DNA of 64,000 nucleotides, from assembly GCA_951217055.1 (NCBI GenBank), contig OX578278.1:33121105-33185104 (forward strand). The letters are read 5' to 3'. Within the stretch, counting starts at the first letter, position 1, and each line of letters opens with the position of its first letter. Shown piece by piece: positions 39,101 to 49,600 of the stretch. Below the pieces are notes generated by a model. It did no database searches and was not told the origin of the DNA. It worked only from the letters and a program-made list of their open reading frames with translations. The DNA comes from Gerris lacustris. Its lineage: Eukaryota; Arthropoda; Insecta; Hemiptera; Gerridae. The position numbers were made by a program, and so were the translations under genes.

Positions 39101-39125
39101 TTTCACGAAGCCCGTACATTGACAT
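21512..39125 (-). CDS. WDR76: WD repeat-containing protein 76 (WDR76), 12 exons
   Basis: WDR76 is a nuclear WD40 protein linked to CUL4-DDB1 ubiquitin ligase, DNA-damage response and HELLS chromatin binding. Exons, 5' to 3' on minus: 39125-39090, 33696-33380, 32114-32046, 31154-31012, 28478-28352, 27217-27084, 26076-25907, 25490-25406, 24206-24071, 23282-23104, 22785-22673, 21667-21512. Every junction is GT-AG and in phase; 554 aa. Seen: MSMYGLRERKRT start; an acidic Ser/Glu/Lys region (residues 15-95); EYEKIRLQSIAERNELLRSM; SLRLRGK; then WD repeats from about 235 with GIWDVD, SHDGTITCADI, GDGNVLLIDKR, CNDDTVKVWDSSD, NNHTGRWLSVFKARWHP and VGGNSSGRLHAF near the C-terminus. The last two are family signatures. 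Exon 1 (12 codons) was found by reading a GTGAGT donor 5.4 kb upstream of exon 2; it ends in phase with exon 2. Introns carry many transposons. Certain as WDR76; exon 1 slightly less so. Confidence 0.93.
22055..22188. mobile_element. PIF/Harbinger-like MITE, TTA target
   Basis: AGGCCCCCATACA...TGTATGGGGCCT, with inner GGTCAAAATGTTTGCGCA-like arms, makes a 134-bp imperfect palindrome. It is flanked by TTA on both sides (22052-22054, 22189-22191), the TWA target typical of PIF/Harbinger. In the last WDR76 intron. Confidence 0.75.
23479..23507 (+). repeat. Poly-A tract
   Basis: About 29-30 A residues in a WDR76 intron; may be the tail of a retroelement inserted here. Similar tracts occur at 30129-30153 and 59008-59030. 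Confidence 0.8.
24255..24491. mobile_element. hAT-like MITE family M237, copy 1
   Basis: GGTACTTCTTTAG...GTAAAGAAGAGCC with inner TTACTCCCCT / AGGGGAGTAA inverted repeats. Flanked by a perfect 8-bp TSD AAGTAGCT (24247-24254 and 24492-24499). Exactly 237 bp. An internal second copy of the arm (AGGGGAGTAACAGTCTAAAGAAG then CCTTCTTTAGAATG) lies near the middle-right. In a WDR76 intron. Confidence 0.9.
25668..25865 (+). mobile_element. tRNA-derived SINE family B, copy 1
   Basis: TGGCACAACCGAGTGG resembles a pol III A box, and GGGTTAAATACC about 34 bp later a B box. The tRNA-unrelated body 'gagtaggaatcccagagaggtgagacatg' and 'gagtaaagtggccggatc...taataatctaat' recurs in part at 29190-29285 and, reversed, at 31280-31325. 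WDR76 intron. Confidence 0.65.
26215..26745 (+). repeat. Dispersed repeat R1, copy 4 (longest)
   Basis: Spans nearly all R1 landmarks from 'gtccagtgatttccatttgctag' through 'aggaactagattttttcc', 'GGGGGTGGCGCCTCC', 'aaggctccttgcatctgcacagacgacag', 'ggggaccttagaaag' to 'tatatgagaaagt'. Lies between WDR76 exons at 26076 and 27084. Confidence 0.7.
29190..29285 (+). mobile_element. SINE family B, 3' fragment
   Basis: 'gatctcatcaagtagatgagtaaagtggccggatc' and 'taataacctaatgctggtgat' match the body of the element at 25668-25865. The tRNA-like head is missing. Confidence 0.55.
29290..29505 (+). repeat. Dispersed repeat R1, copy 5 (3' end)
   Basis: Starts straight after the SINE fragment; retains 'gctggaccttaaaa', 'accatactttctctatata' and 'atgagaaagtt', the R1 right end. 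The adjoining 5' R1-like stretch appears split by the SINE. Confidence 0.55.
30715..30828 (-). other. Unexplained 37-codon ORF in a WDR76 intron
   Basis: ATG to TAA, encoding a basic peptide starting MFKGRWARGRQIFGERAY and ending SILPRKYFE. Its GC content and codon mix look like coding sequence, unlike the AT-rich intron around it. It is not in the WDR76 mRNA: the exons on either side (31012 and 28478) join in phase without it, and the frame upstream is closed by TAA four codons before the ATG. I do not recognise the peptide. It may be a small nested gene, a last exon of another transcript, or a retro-fragment. Confidence 0.3.
31280..31325 (-). mobile_element. SINE family B, short fragment, reversed
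   Basis: 'ggcatgtctcacctctctgggatcc' is the reverse complement of the body of the element at 25668. Only this block is recognisable. Confidence 0.5.
31590..31874. mobile_element. Imperfect foldback MITE
   Basis: TTTTATATCATCTT at the left and AAGATGATATAAAA at the right are perfect inverted ends. Inner blocks pair too: TAGTATGAGGAAAGTC with ACTTACTCTTACTA, 'acatattttacaagc' with GCTTGTAAAATATGT, TAACAGTAAAGAG with TTGTACTGTTA, and GTGGACTAGGG with CCCTAGTCTACC. The whole 285 bp could fold as one hairpin. In a WDR76 intron. Confidence 0.75.
32750..33065 (-). mobile_element. tRNA-derived SINE family A, with internal duplication
   Basis: Minus-strand B box as GGGATTGAACCC at 33023-33034 on plus; the distal block 'acttcacacatcatac...gtaccgccgaagcgagtatg' matches the copy at 34050. 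A block starting TCAAAGCGTGGGG occurs twice (32847 and 32953), a 106-bp tandem duplication, and a second B-box-like 'ggatcgaatcc' lies between them. Confidence 0.65.
34050..34245 (-). mobile_element. tRNA-derived SINE family A, full copy
   Basis: Read on minus: A box TGGCCGTGTGG (34229-34219), B box GGGTTCGATCCC (34159-34148), then a tRNA-unrelated body ending 'gtacgatgtgtgaagtggctt'. Spacing of the boxes is longer than in a tRNA, and there is no cloverleaf, so it is a SINE rather than a tRNA gene. Lies in WDR76 intron 1. Confidence 0.7.
35885..37526. mobile_element. Harbinger-like DNA transposon, 1642 bp, in WDR76 intron 1
   Basis: Left end AGGTTTGTTCCAACAG and right end CTGTTGGAACAAACCT are perfect inverted repeats, flanked by AAT on both sides (35882-35884, 37527-37529). 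Both subterminal zones are packed with GTTCTRGAACYG motifs on both strands plus GCATGCGCA; they look like transposase-binding arrays. One 94-codon frame (36719-36435, minus) lies inside. The family call rests on TIR style and the 3-bp TSD and is tentative. Confidence 0.75.
36435..36719 (-). CDS. Uncharacterised 94-aa ORF within the transposon
   Basis: Starts MSQTASQYDILKRYVIKGL and ends basic (KGSKLQKRKL). It contains DVYETDFNDIPGFVRPLL and looks protein-like, but I recognise no family. It lies between the arms of the element at 35885-37526, so it may be a transposon accessory protein or the leftover of one. No other transposon gene is visible. Confidence 0.35.
   Translation of the reverse strand: MSQTASQYDILKRYVIKGLVTYEYEHTDVYETDFNDIPGFVRPLLHRDLGIKFRMIKCEFYLGLLKINPYIRKGQPHIKKYLQIKGSKLQKRKL
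37720..38262. mobile_element. pogo/Tigger-like element remnant
   Basis: Left CAGTCTTTAATGCGGCATG...GTGCCGGATAAC and right CCCCCGGATTAAGGGATTACTG are diverged inverted ends of Tigger type, with TA after the right end. 543 bp, non-coding. Confidence 0.5.
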
Positions 39126-39498
39126 TGTGGTAGAGTCTTATTTAGTAGGTCTCTAAAGGCTAATGGAAGTATAACGTTTAACAATACAAATCAAGCTAAA
39201 TCATAAAAGATAATACGAGAAAACTTTTATACAAGATGAAGGCAGAAAATGAATAGAATAGGATATAATATTAAAGATAAGAGAGTGAAGAAGAATTGCC
39301 ACCAAAAATTTCCCGCAATTTTGAACAGGGTTGTTTTTTCTAAAAAAATAAATAATTTCTAAATATAGATAATTTCTACTTTCTACACTGGAAGGTAACA
39401 GTCAGCTATAAAGGTTTGTTATTGCAAACGCCCACTTCTTAAGTCAAGCTGACTTTTCTCGTTTAAATTCGTTAATTTATCTCATAAAAATTGATTCG
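39126..39498. promoter_or_regulatory. Bidirectional WDR76 / BBLN promoter region
   Basis: The start codons of WDR76 (minus) and BBLN (plus) are 373 bp apart, head to head. The gap contains no transposon I can see, in contrast to the surroundings. Both 5' UTRs and a shared core promoter must lie here or in unseen upstream exons. Confidence 0.65.
39309..39316 (+). promoter_or_regulatory. E2F-type site TTTCCCGC
   Basis: Exact E2F consensus, 184 bp upstream of the WDR76 ATG and 183 bp upstream of the BBLN ATG. Suggests cell-cycle control; function is inferred. Confidence 0.5.
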
Positions 39499-41619
39499 AT
39501 GAGAAACTTAGACGATACAAACCCTGGCGATGCCGGGACTAGAGAAAATAACTTAGGGAACCCAGAAATCGATTTGGAAAACACTGAAAACGGTAAGGCA
39601 TTTACATTTTTTTATTAGAATTGGTTTCTGTTCATTTTGTCCTTTTAAAGATGAGATTTTGAGAGGAATTCAAACCTTAATTCTTGTCTAATAGCAAGAA
39701 GACTTTATTTATTTTTTTATATCAATAAATTATCCAAATCCACAAAAGTTATGTCTGTATCAGTTATTTTTTGGCATGAAGGCCATTGAATTTTGGCATA
39801 TTAATGTCTCCTACATATTATCTTCGCTTTATTGTAAATCGAATCTTCCTGAGTACGAGAGAACATTTGTATGTTATACCTAAAAATTTACTTCCTACAA
39901 GTTAACAAGAGAAAGAATTTCATGCAGAATTGAAAAATAAATTTTGTTATCTACGAAAATGGCCAGATTTTTATCATAGGTAAAAATGAAATTCACTTAG
40001 ACTAATCATGTCTTGTTTACATTTTAAAATAAAAAAAAGGCTAATTGGTATTGTACGTGCCATCAAAATTTCTTCGAGTTGGACCTCTACCTGGTTTATA
40101 TAAAGGAGGGTTGTTTTTCTTCAGGAAATGAGCAGAGCACTGCGAAGCGGCTATTGAAAATTCAAGGGTACACAAAATTAAGGCTTTTAATTTAATATGC
40201 AGGATTTTATCACCTAACCTCAAAGTGGTGGCACGTAGTGTGCGTAAGTGGTAATCTGAGGAACCTGTGCTTTTATTTCAACTGTCTCTCACTTCAAAAA
40301 TGCAATGACTCTTCTCCCAATCTGGTTGGGTTCCACAGATATCTCTAAAAACAAACCAACTTTATCTAATTTAACAAAGCCAACTTGGTCTGATCCAACC
40401 AATCCAGCTTGGACTGATCCAACCAAGCCAGCTTGGTCGGATCCAACCTTGTTGGTGACCAAATTGGATTGCGTGCAGGGGCTTACAATTAGAATTTACT
40501 TTTGGCAGCGTGTAAAAATGGTGGGAGAGCCATTGAGGGCTTAAGATTTTTGTATTGTGATCTTCTAGGTATCTAAATCTTGATCTTTCATTGGCTCCCA
40601 ACACCACTTTTTTATTTTCCCATGGTAACAAAATTTAGTTCTAATTGGAGTTTACTATAAGAATATTGGTATTTACTTTATAATTTCATTTAACACCAAT
40701 CTTTACAATACTTAAATAAAATGTGCAGTTTAACGACCAAGCATTTCCAACTAACCCTGCAATATGATTAATGTACCTTTTATGGTGCAAACAAATTTCA
40801 ACTTAAATGCCGTTAAACAAAATCAGACAGATGTTTAATCTGCACTCTTCTAGTTTGTTATACCTTATTTCATTGCAAATTTTACACTACTTGGGTGGAT
40901 ATGAACATTAGACATAGGAGTATAAATTCTTCTGTATATAGTAATAATACTAGGCATCGCGTGGCTCTATCATTGAAGCGAGCGTATAGTAATAAATATG
41001 TATTGAATATTGAAAAAAAAGATTATTGTGAATCATGATGAGTTGATAGATAATGGGTCTGGTAGTAGTGCAGCGGCTAGTAGTAAGGGAACCACCCCGC
41101 ATTCTTACTATTCCACTAAGCACACATCTCTATTTCAATATTTATAATTTGTATCTCTTTGCTACAAACAAACTACTGCATGTATCAAATTGAAATTTTG
41201 CATACCTGTTTCAATTGTGCATTAGATGGTGTATATGAAGTTTTATTAAAATCGTTTCGTTAGAACGTAAGATATCGGTAAAAAGGTTGTTTTCTCTATT
41301 ATAAACGTTTAGGTCCGCTTTAATAGTTTTAGCGATCTTTATTAAGTCATAGCGGTGTCGCTGTTGCTTTTAGTTAAAAATGTTATTTGAAAAAAATGTT
41401 CGTCTCATCGAGTAGATGATGATAGAATCTTTTCCCGTCCTGAAATTCCAATTTAATTTTTGTACCTCTCGTTTACGCGAGCGTTGCGAGCGAACTCATG
41501 GACGGATCACGCTGTCCAACGAACTTAGCCTGAGTATTAGTAAGAGGAACATGTATACCAAATTTCAACTTAATCGGTCAACTTTTACTCAAGTTATCGT
41601 CACACGCGTAAACGTTACT

Positions 41620-41679
<60 letters not shown>

Positions 41680-42229
41680 CGGAGCATATTTCGTTGAATG
41701 TAGGAAGCTCGCTACGCTCGCTTCAATAATATCTTTTAGTCTAATTATCTATTTAGACAAAGTGATATTTAGTCCTAAGTACTTTGTGGCAACAGAACAT
41801 CACACCTACTGTACATAAAAGTAATAATATTCTTTTGCCTTAATAGTTAATTACAGTAAGGGGTATTATCACATAAACAGAAGTGTGGTATTCCTTTGTC
41901 ACAAAGAACTTAGGACTAAATATCACTTTATCTGAATATTTACAGGGTGAGGGGGACTCCCTTTTAGGGGAGGGGGTACTAAACTAAAATAGTACCTTTT
42001 AAACAAAAGTCTGAATTCAATGTTGTTCATAATAAATTCTATTGGAATATGTATAGATGTGGATGAATTGAACCAACAACTTGACGAGCTAAATCACGCC
42101 CTGGACGATTTGGAAGTGAAAAATGAATTGATCCAAGCTCAGCTTCGTGAACTACTGCAATCAAACAGAGCTTCTAGAGCCGCTTCCTCCTCTTCAGTAC
42201 CAAACCATTTCTCTATGGACGAAGAGTAA
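39499..42229 (+). CDS. BBLN: Bublin coiled-coil protein (UPF0184), two exons
   Basis: Exons 39499-39592 and 42057-42229 join in phase 1 to give 88 aa (human BBLN is about 83 aa). Residues 1-31 are an acidic, polar N-terminus (MRNLDDTNPGDAG start). Residues 32-69 form the family coiled coil: DVDELNQQLDELNHALDDLE, then KNELIQAQLRELLQSNR, closely like the NSCLDHLEEKNDHLHARLQE region of vertebrates. A Ser-rich tail ends in DEE. The family binds intermediate-filament systems in worm intestine; its role in insects is not known to me. The single 2.5-kb intron holds a transposon and two simple repeats. The start is the only in-frame ATG in exon 1. Confidence 0.88.
40376..40449 (+). repeat. 24-bp minisatellite, three units
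   Basis: Units of the type CCAACCAAGCCAGCTTGGTC + 'tgat' repeated about three times in the BBLN intron. Each unit contains a CCAGCTTGG palindrome. Confidence 0.8.
40972..41727 (+). mobile_element. Repeat family R2, full copy with 15-bp TIRs
   Basis: ATTGAAGCGAGCGTA (40972-40986) and TACGCTCGCTTCAAT (41713-41727) bound 756 bp. The right part ('gtaagaggaacatgtataccaaatttcaactt', 'caagttatcgtcac', 'gtaaacgttactgacagac', 'tttcgttgaatgtagg') recurs at 59670-60085 and, reversed, at 52407-52870. A (GACA)n microsatellite of about 57 bp is embedded at 41622-41678. Non-coding. In the BBLN intron. Confidence 0.7.
41753..41935. mobile_element. Palindromic MITE related to M237
   Basis: AAAGTGATATTTAGTCCTAAGT and its complement near the right end make a long hairpin. 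Its right half, read on minus, matches the core of the M237 MITEs ('tttgtgacaaaggaataccacacttctgttta'). Lies next to the R2 copy, in the BBLN intron. Confidence 0.65.
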
Positions 42230-44481
42230 CCCTTGCCATTTCAATATCCTAAACCTAATGACTGGAAAGTGAATCATAGTTAAAGCTTTGATATGGGTTG
42301 AAGTTCATCAGTTATTTTTGATTACCTAATTATTTTTTTATTAGGATATAGCTTATATTTTCAAACAAGAGTAATAATTTGTTTCCTCAAGCTACCTTCT
42401 TTACTATTACTATTATAGGTAATATTTGTCCTACAGGTTAGAGCTTTAAAATCAAATTAAAAATAATTTACGGATTTATTTTTGAAGGAAAGCTAAGTAA
42501 CTACAATGGTGAATAACATAAATGGAATAAGGCAGTGGTTAAGTAACATGTTTTAAGTCACTCAGGAAAAACCTATGGATCTATGTAAAACATCATAATG
42601 CTCATCACCCATTGAAAGGATGTGTTTAGTTGTAGAACCTTAACTTTTTTCTTCACTGCATCCTATTATTATAATGACAAGTACAAAAGGTTTAAACAAC
42701 AAAAATATGAATTATTGTGGTAGTGGGTGAAATTGGTTGTGTAAACATTAATCTTGTGCGAAGAGTACCATGCGATTACAGTGGTGTAGTTTGGGAGGTG
42801 CAAGGGGAGACAGCTATAGGGCGCAGCATCGTAGGGGCATCAATTTGAATTCGGCAACTTTTTTGTTGTTGTTGAGATTGTGTTGATCCGTTCACTAAAC
42901 CGACTTTGTCCCTGGGCGCTACAAATCTTAGCTATACCTCTGTGTGATTGTAATGTAGTTTTCTCTAATAAGCTATATTCTCAAATAGAATTGTATAAAA
43001 ATCCTTTTTTAAATGGTAAAATGTAGATTTTACTAAGCTAGACAGATAGGGCAGTTTTTCATGACTTCCAATATACATAACATCTATAAATTACTTTTTT
43101 GTAATTCAGTATTACTTTTTCCTTTACTTATCTAGTAATCAGGTTATTTTGTATAAACCTTAAAAAGTTTTAAATTTATTTATACCTCTTTGTGTTTTTT
43201 CCATAAGAAAAGTTCTTATTTTCAAAAATACATAGTTTTTTTTCTGTATTTCATAAAAAAAAAAAAACCCACAATAAATAACAGTTGATTTTCTTTTAAA
43301 ATGATAAATAAATAAATAAGTATGTACTCTCAGCACTCACAAAGGGTCCATAGGCAATTTAATAAATAGGACGAGTTCGTTAGCCAGAGCATAATCAGCT
43401 CGACCATATCAAGATGGTGACCATTTAAAAGTTCGTTTCAGCTATGACATTGTAACAATATATGATAATGTTGTGAAACAAATGCCTTTTTATGCATTAC
43501 TCCTAAGTGTCTAGCCCAATCCATTCCTAAGAAAATATATTTTTTAGAGGGAGGGGGGATGAGGAACATAGCATATTCTCACAAAATATGCAATGTATGA
43601 AATTTTCTTAAAAACTGTTTTTTTTGTTTTTTTTTTTACAAAGATTAACTATTCTTTGTTTGGGGGGGACACTGAAAAAGGAGGAATAACATGTTTTATT
43701 TATATGAAAACAATTACAAATTTACTTAACTATTTTTCGATTTACTTTTCATTTTAATTATTAAAATCCCAATAGCCTGCAAGGGGCCGGGGCTTAAGAG
43801 ATGGCTTTTTATTATCATTGTTAATTGTTAATTAACTGCTATTTCTTATTAATTTTAATACTTTGCTACTTTTTGAAACTGTTTCCAAAAATTTAAATTT
43901 ATGATGATTTGAAGTGGGCTTATCATACATATTTAAAAAAAATAATGAAAAAGTCTTAAAATAAATTAAAATTACATAATCTGTAAGACTTCTGATTAAA
44001 CTTAAACATTCCGATTTAACTATAATTTCAAGTCTCTGAGTAAAGTTATTTCCAGTAAACATTGAAGTTTTTTTTAAAAAATGAAATAAAAACTAAATAT
44101 ATTTATTATCTTTTAAATATTGTGTGCTTTTGAGTGTATTATTTTTAAATAAATATGAAATTAAATATATAGAGTTGATTATTATTATTATTATTTTTTT
44201 TTTTTTGTAGATTTTCCTTGGATTTTATTATTGTAAAAAAGTTAATTTTATAACTTATGTAATTTATGGATATAATTATTTTTGTAAATATATAATTAGT
44301 TGGACATTTATTTTTTTTATTTTTATTATTGCATTTTGTATTTAGTTTAAAATCAATTGTTCTAACATAAAGTGTAGCTATTGTCTATAAGGGCATAATA
44401 CCAAGATTTATAAATCGCCGAGGGCGTACATGCTGGCGCTTGACGAGCAAAAAAAAAGAAGGTAAACACTGTCAATACCTT
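42230..44481. other. BBLN 3' flank, AT-rich
   Basis: Presumed BBLN 3' UTR with a weak ATTAAA at 42456-42461 and an AATAAA near 43274. The rest is AT-rich with T and A runs and a G-rich stretch at 43550-43560. No gene or clear element seen. Confidence 0.5.
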
Positions 44482-45180
44482 ATAAAGGGTGGCGCAGCGC
44501 GGATGACCTCATTTTAAATGGTTACCATGTGCTTAATACTGAAACTAGGAGATTGAAATAAAGCAAATTTTGTAGCAATAATGTGGAAGATTATTGGACT
44601 TAAGTCAAATTTTCAAGTGTGGAAGATAATGTCCAATAAATGACATCTTGTTGATTTGCACATTCTTAGAGACGCTCCAACATCTTGACAGGAATCCGAC
44701 TTCAACTCGGCAAGGGTTTGGATTTGTCGACATAAACTTTGGCCTTTAGATATCCCCATAAGATAAAATCACGGGCTAAGGTTGGACGAGCGTGGCGGCC
44801 ATGGAACGAAACCATTCTGGGAAATCACACGACTGAGAAAAATTTGATGACGCAATCCATGGTGCAGTGGCTCCATCTTGTTGGAACCATATGTGGTCAG
44901 TATCGTTTTCGTTATCCTTTGAATAGGAGATCAAAAAATCGGATTACCTGACGAGATGTTTGAGAATGTGATGAGCAACTATGCCGAGGGCCTCAAAGAA
45001 TGTGTAAATTGACAAGGACATCATTTATTGGACATTATCTTACACACTTAAAAATTTGACTTATGTCCAAACTTCCACATTATTTTCTAGAAAAATTGCT
45101 TTATTTTAATGTCCTAGCTCTAGTATTAAGCACATGGTAACCATTTAAAATGTGGTCATCCGCACTGCACCACCCTGTAT
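44482..45180. mobile_element. Inverted mariner-like transposon remnant
   Basis: Long (about 170 bp) diverged inverted arms: AGGGTGG.GCAG.GCGGATGACC at the left and its complement ending CACCCT at the right, plus 'attattggac...tgtccaataaatgacatc' pairing with 'gacatcatttattggacattatctt'. Two transposase C-terminal pieces face in opposite directions. On minus (44830-44640) a broken frame reads LSP.DFILWGYLKAKVYVDK and LPVKMLER. On plus (44940-45010) it reads LPDEMFENVMSNYAEGLKECVN, then GHHLLDII. It is thus a fold-back dimer of one transposon end. Non-functional. Confidence 0.75.
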
Positions 45181-46321
45181 TATATGTTAAAATTGTATTT
45201 AGCATTCTACCGAGTGTAGCATTTGATACAGACGAGTTAAAGAAGAGCAAACAAAGAAACTTCATAATTTGGGTCATATCGTTAGTGAGGGTCTCGGGGA
45301 GGTGCTGGGTTTCAGACGATTTGGTATTTTTACACTCTGAAAAAGATTGCTGTGAGGTCATGGAATATAGGTGGAGGTGCTGATGGTTTTATTTCAGAAC
45401 AAAGTTTCATTAGCTCATAGGCATAACATCTTTTCTAAACAATTCCAAGGGATGATTCAAAAAAAAAAAACGGTGGAAGTAGGGGGGTTCGAACAAACCT
45501 TATAATAAAAGTTTTCATGCACTGTTAATTTAATACTCATTATAACACACTATTCAAGAGCTAATTCCCAATATTTTTCACCCAATTACTATCATGTGTG
45601 AGTAAAAAAGGGTTTTAAAATATAAGAATAAATAACAATTACATGACTTTCTTCTTTAATTTAAATACATAATAATTATTATTGCAATCATATTATATTA
45701 ATAACACAGTCTATAAGGTAAGATTACAAAGAAAAAAATCTTGACTTGGGCAATTTCCAAATTCTAGAAATATCCTCCAAAATAATTATACTTGGACATA
45801 AAATGTTCTTAATAAATGACCCCTCCACCAATTATTAACTTGAGTCAAATTAAAGTCTGCAAAAAGGGTCAAAAGTAAATAAATATATCTGCAAAAGATT
45901 ATATATATATTATAAAGATATATTATGACTATTACTAATATCACAGCTAACAACAATGCATTCATCCAATACAAACAATAACAATAATGAATTAGTTCAC
46001 GCAGTTCGCAATAATTTTGAAATATTAAAAAATCTGATTTCCTAAATTAATTGTTTGTTTTTGCTAGACAAAAATAAAAAGTGAAGTTCATTAATTTGTG
46101 TTAGCAATTTATCCTAATCCACACATTTAGAGTCCTTAGTGGGTAGAGGGATCTCTCATTTTAGGCATCAACTAACTTCTCCGATAATTTAACCAGATAT
46201 TTCCGTGTTAAAATATTGTAACAAGGCAATTTTTTTTTCAATGTTTTAAACCCATTAAAAAAGGATCATTCTCAAGAGAGTCACTCAAGACAAGAATCAT
46301 ATGGAACTAATTCTTATCTTG

Positions 46322-46405
46322 TGCAACTATCAACTAGTTCACATCATGAGCAACTCTCAACTAGTTCTTACCATGAGCAACTCTCAACTGTTCTTACCAT
46401 GAGCA
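46322..46405 (+). repeat. 27-bp tandem repeat, three to four units
   Basis: Units 'catgagcaactctcaactagttcttac' in tandem, first unit diverged and a third with a short deletion. No coding frame. Confidence 0.8.
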
Positions 46406-46756
46406 ACTCTCTTGAGAGCTATTCTTGCAACAGGTTCAAAACTCATGGTTCACAAGATCTCTGTTGGAGTCTTCTCAGGAAGATCTATTAAATTAGACTT
46501 GGGTGCAAATCCCAACATAATAGAAAATGGGAGTTTGAGTTGGATGTATTAAGTTGGATTTTAAATTATTAAATATTTAGTTCTACACTCCAGAATATAA
46601 TAAAGTTAGAAAAAAATTATATGGAACCTAATTTATTTAAGGAGGAGTAAGTTCCAAGTTAAATACTTTAAATGGACATCAGCTGATTTTTGAGGAATCA
46701 AGTGTTCAGTTTAAATGAAACATCAGATATAAAACATGACTGAACTAAAATTTAAC

Positions 46757-47419
<663 letters not shown>

Positions 47420-48529
47420 GCAAGTTCATCTAATTTTCAAACATTTTAACAACTGTTAATACTATTAATATGATAGAAGATTATTATTATTTTAAAAGCA
47501 TGAACTAATTCATTGTTCAATCAACCCAACCTTTAATTGAAATATATTCACTGAATAATTTAATTTATCATATTTTTTTTTTTTTTTAGATTACAATAGA
47601 TTTAAATATTTATTACTTCCCTTTCCACATTTTTTTTTTAATTAAAAAGAAATAAGATTAATATGAATTATAGAATATTGAAAGTATAAACAAAACTAGA
47701 TTTCCCACTTATACACTTTTTATAAATTACAAGTTACAAATAAATATAACTCAATTTCAAATTAATAAATAGCAAAATAAAAAAATCATAAACATAGTAG
47801 CTCATTTAGTGATTTAAAGCTTAAGCTTAAAATTATTGATATTTTGTTTTCAAAGAAAAAATACAAATTCTGTCATAAATAATAACAATAAATTAATATA
47901 TTATATGGGATTTAGAACTTACTAGAAAAAATGAAAACTAATGTATTTTTTTTTTTTTTTTTTTTGTATATATCGTCTGTCTAAAGATAAAAGTCAGTAA
48001 GTTCATTTTTTTCCAAAATAAGATAGTAAGTCTTCAGATGCTTTAGGTAAAAGTAAGCAAGTGATTGGAAGGACTCCTGCATAGTTACACAAAAATAAAA
48101 CTCATTATATTCATTTCGTAAGATATTTGTGGCACTGAAACTCATGTTTAAAGTTGATTTTTTGTTAGTTAGAGACCTTCATCTTCATGCAGACAGTATT
48201 ATCTCGAGAGTCTAGCATTTCATGGGACTTTTCAACTAAATAAACAAAGATAACAACTAAGCACATATAGAGTGCAAACACTTCACTGCCGATTAGAGAT
48301 AGGAATTAGGAGATAGGCCAATATTACACATATCTAAGTTAGTCATACATCCAGAATAAGAAGTTCATGAATTCTGTCAGACTTACATTAACAGCTTAGT
48401 CACACAATGTTCAGTAAAAGGGAAGTAGAAACTAAAACAAAAGTGAAAATTTATCAACCTGGTTTCAACCATTTTGATGGTCATCATTAGTGAATTGATT
48501 CAGGCAAAAGTTAGAGATATCAGGACTAG

Positions 48530-49600
48530 GATTGCATATACTACCCAAATGTGCCTGACTAAAGGACTTCAACACAGGAACAGGATTTGGACATATAGCC
48601 TACGAGTGACGAAACGTAGACGCAAGTGAGACCATAGGTGGAAACGTAGTGTTAAGAAACAAAAGACAAGAGGATTTAGAATGGTTAGGGGCTCAAAAGG
48701 ACCTGATTTTCACCCTTAAACAGATTAGCAAGAAGATGATAGATTATGACCGAGAGACATGTCTGTTTCAGTGAGGGCTTTTGGTCGGTACCCAGGGAAG
48801 AACTGTAGAAGTCCCCAAGGGACAGACGAGATGTGGGCCAAAGGCTCATAGAGAGAGTGAAGAGCTTGTACAAGAACTGCAGAAACAGCGAGAAAACTGC
48901 ACGACTGCAGAATTCAACATAACCATAGGGTTAAAATAAAGAGATAGAGCCCCTCTTGTTTAATATATTGATGGATGCTATTCAGAGGACCTGTACAAGA
49001 TTTCAAGAGTACTCACTAAGACATTGGGTGATGAAGATGGTGAACATCAACTCAATGGCAATCACCTACGATCAAGTGTTGTTGGCTGACTCTAATGAGA
49101 AGCTACAGTACAAATCAAATGCTGAACATGAAGGTCATGGTGGTGTCAACAAACAATATTCCCCATAGGATTTTGCTAGATAGTGAACCTTTGGAGGAGG
49201 TCAAGGCTTTCAAATACCTAGGTATCAACATAGCAAAAGATAAAAACAGAGGTCTACTCTCGCATAGCAGCAGCCGGCAGAATGTTCCACACAATAAATA
49301 CCAGCTTCCTCAGAAAACGTGAAATATCAGAGAAAACCAAAATGACAGTGTACAAATCCATCTACAGAGCTATCTAAACTTGCGGCTGTGAGTTCTGGGC
49401 AGTCGCCTCCAAACATGAAAAAAGGATTCAGGCACCAGTAATGAGATAGATACCTGCAGTGGGTGGCGGGGAAGACAAGAGTCCAAAATCACACCATTCA
49501 GGAGTCACTATGTGACAACCTTGATGGACTGGGTCAATAACACCCAGCTAAAATGGTTCGGGGACAAGTAATACAAATGGACTATACCCGATTCCCAAAA
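48530..49600 (+). mobile_element. Non-LTR retrotransposon fragment (reverse transcriptase)
   Basis: Broken frames carry RT-like motifs: PLLFNILMDAIQRT (48950 region), a degraded LLADSNEKLQ where LADD is expected, VKAFKYLGINI, then RIAAAGRMFHTINTSFLRKRE and KMTVYKSIYRAI followed by a stop. Order and spacing fit the RT palm and thumb of a LINE. Frameshifts and stops show it is dead. Clade not assigned. Confidence 0.75.

Noticed and set aside
41622..41678. Regular GACA repeats as a possible CRISPR-like array
   Set aside because: A 4-bp microsatellite without spacers in a eukaryotic intron.
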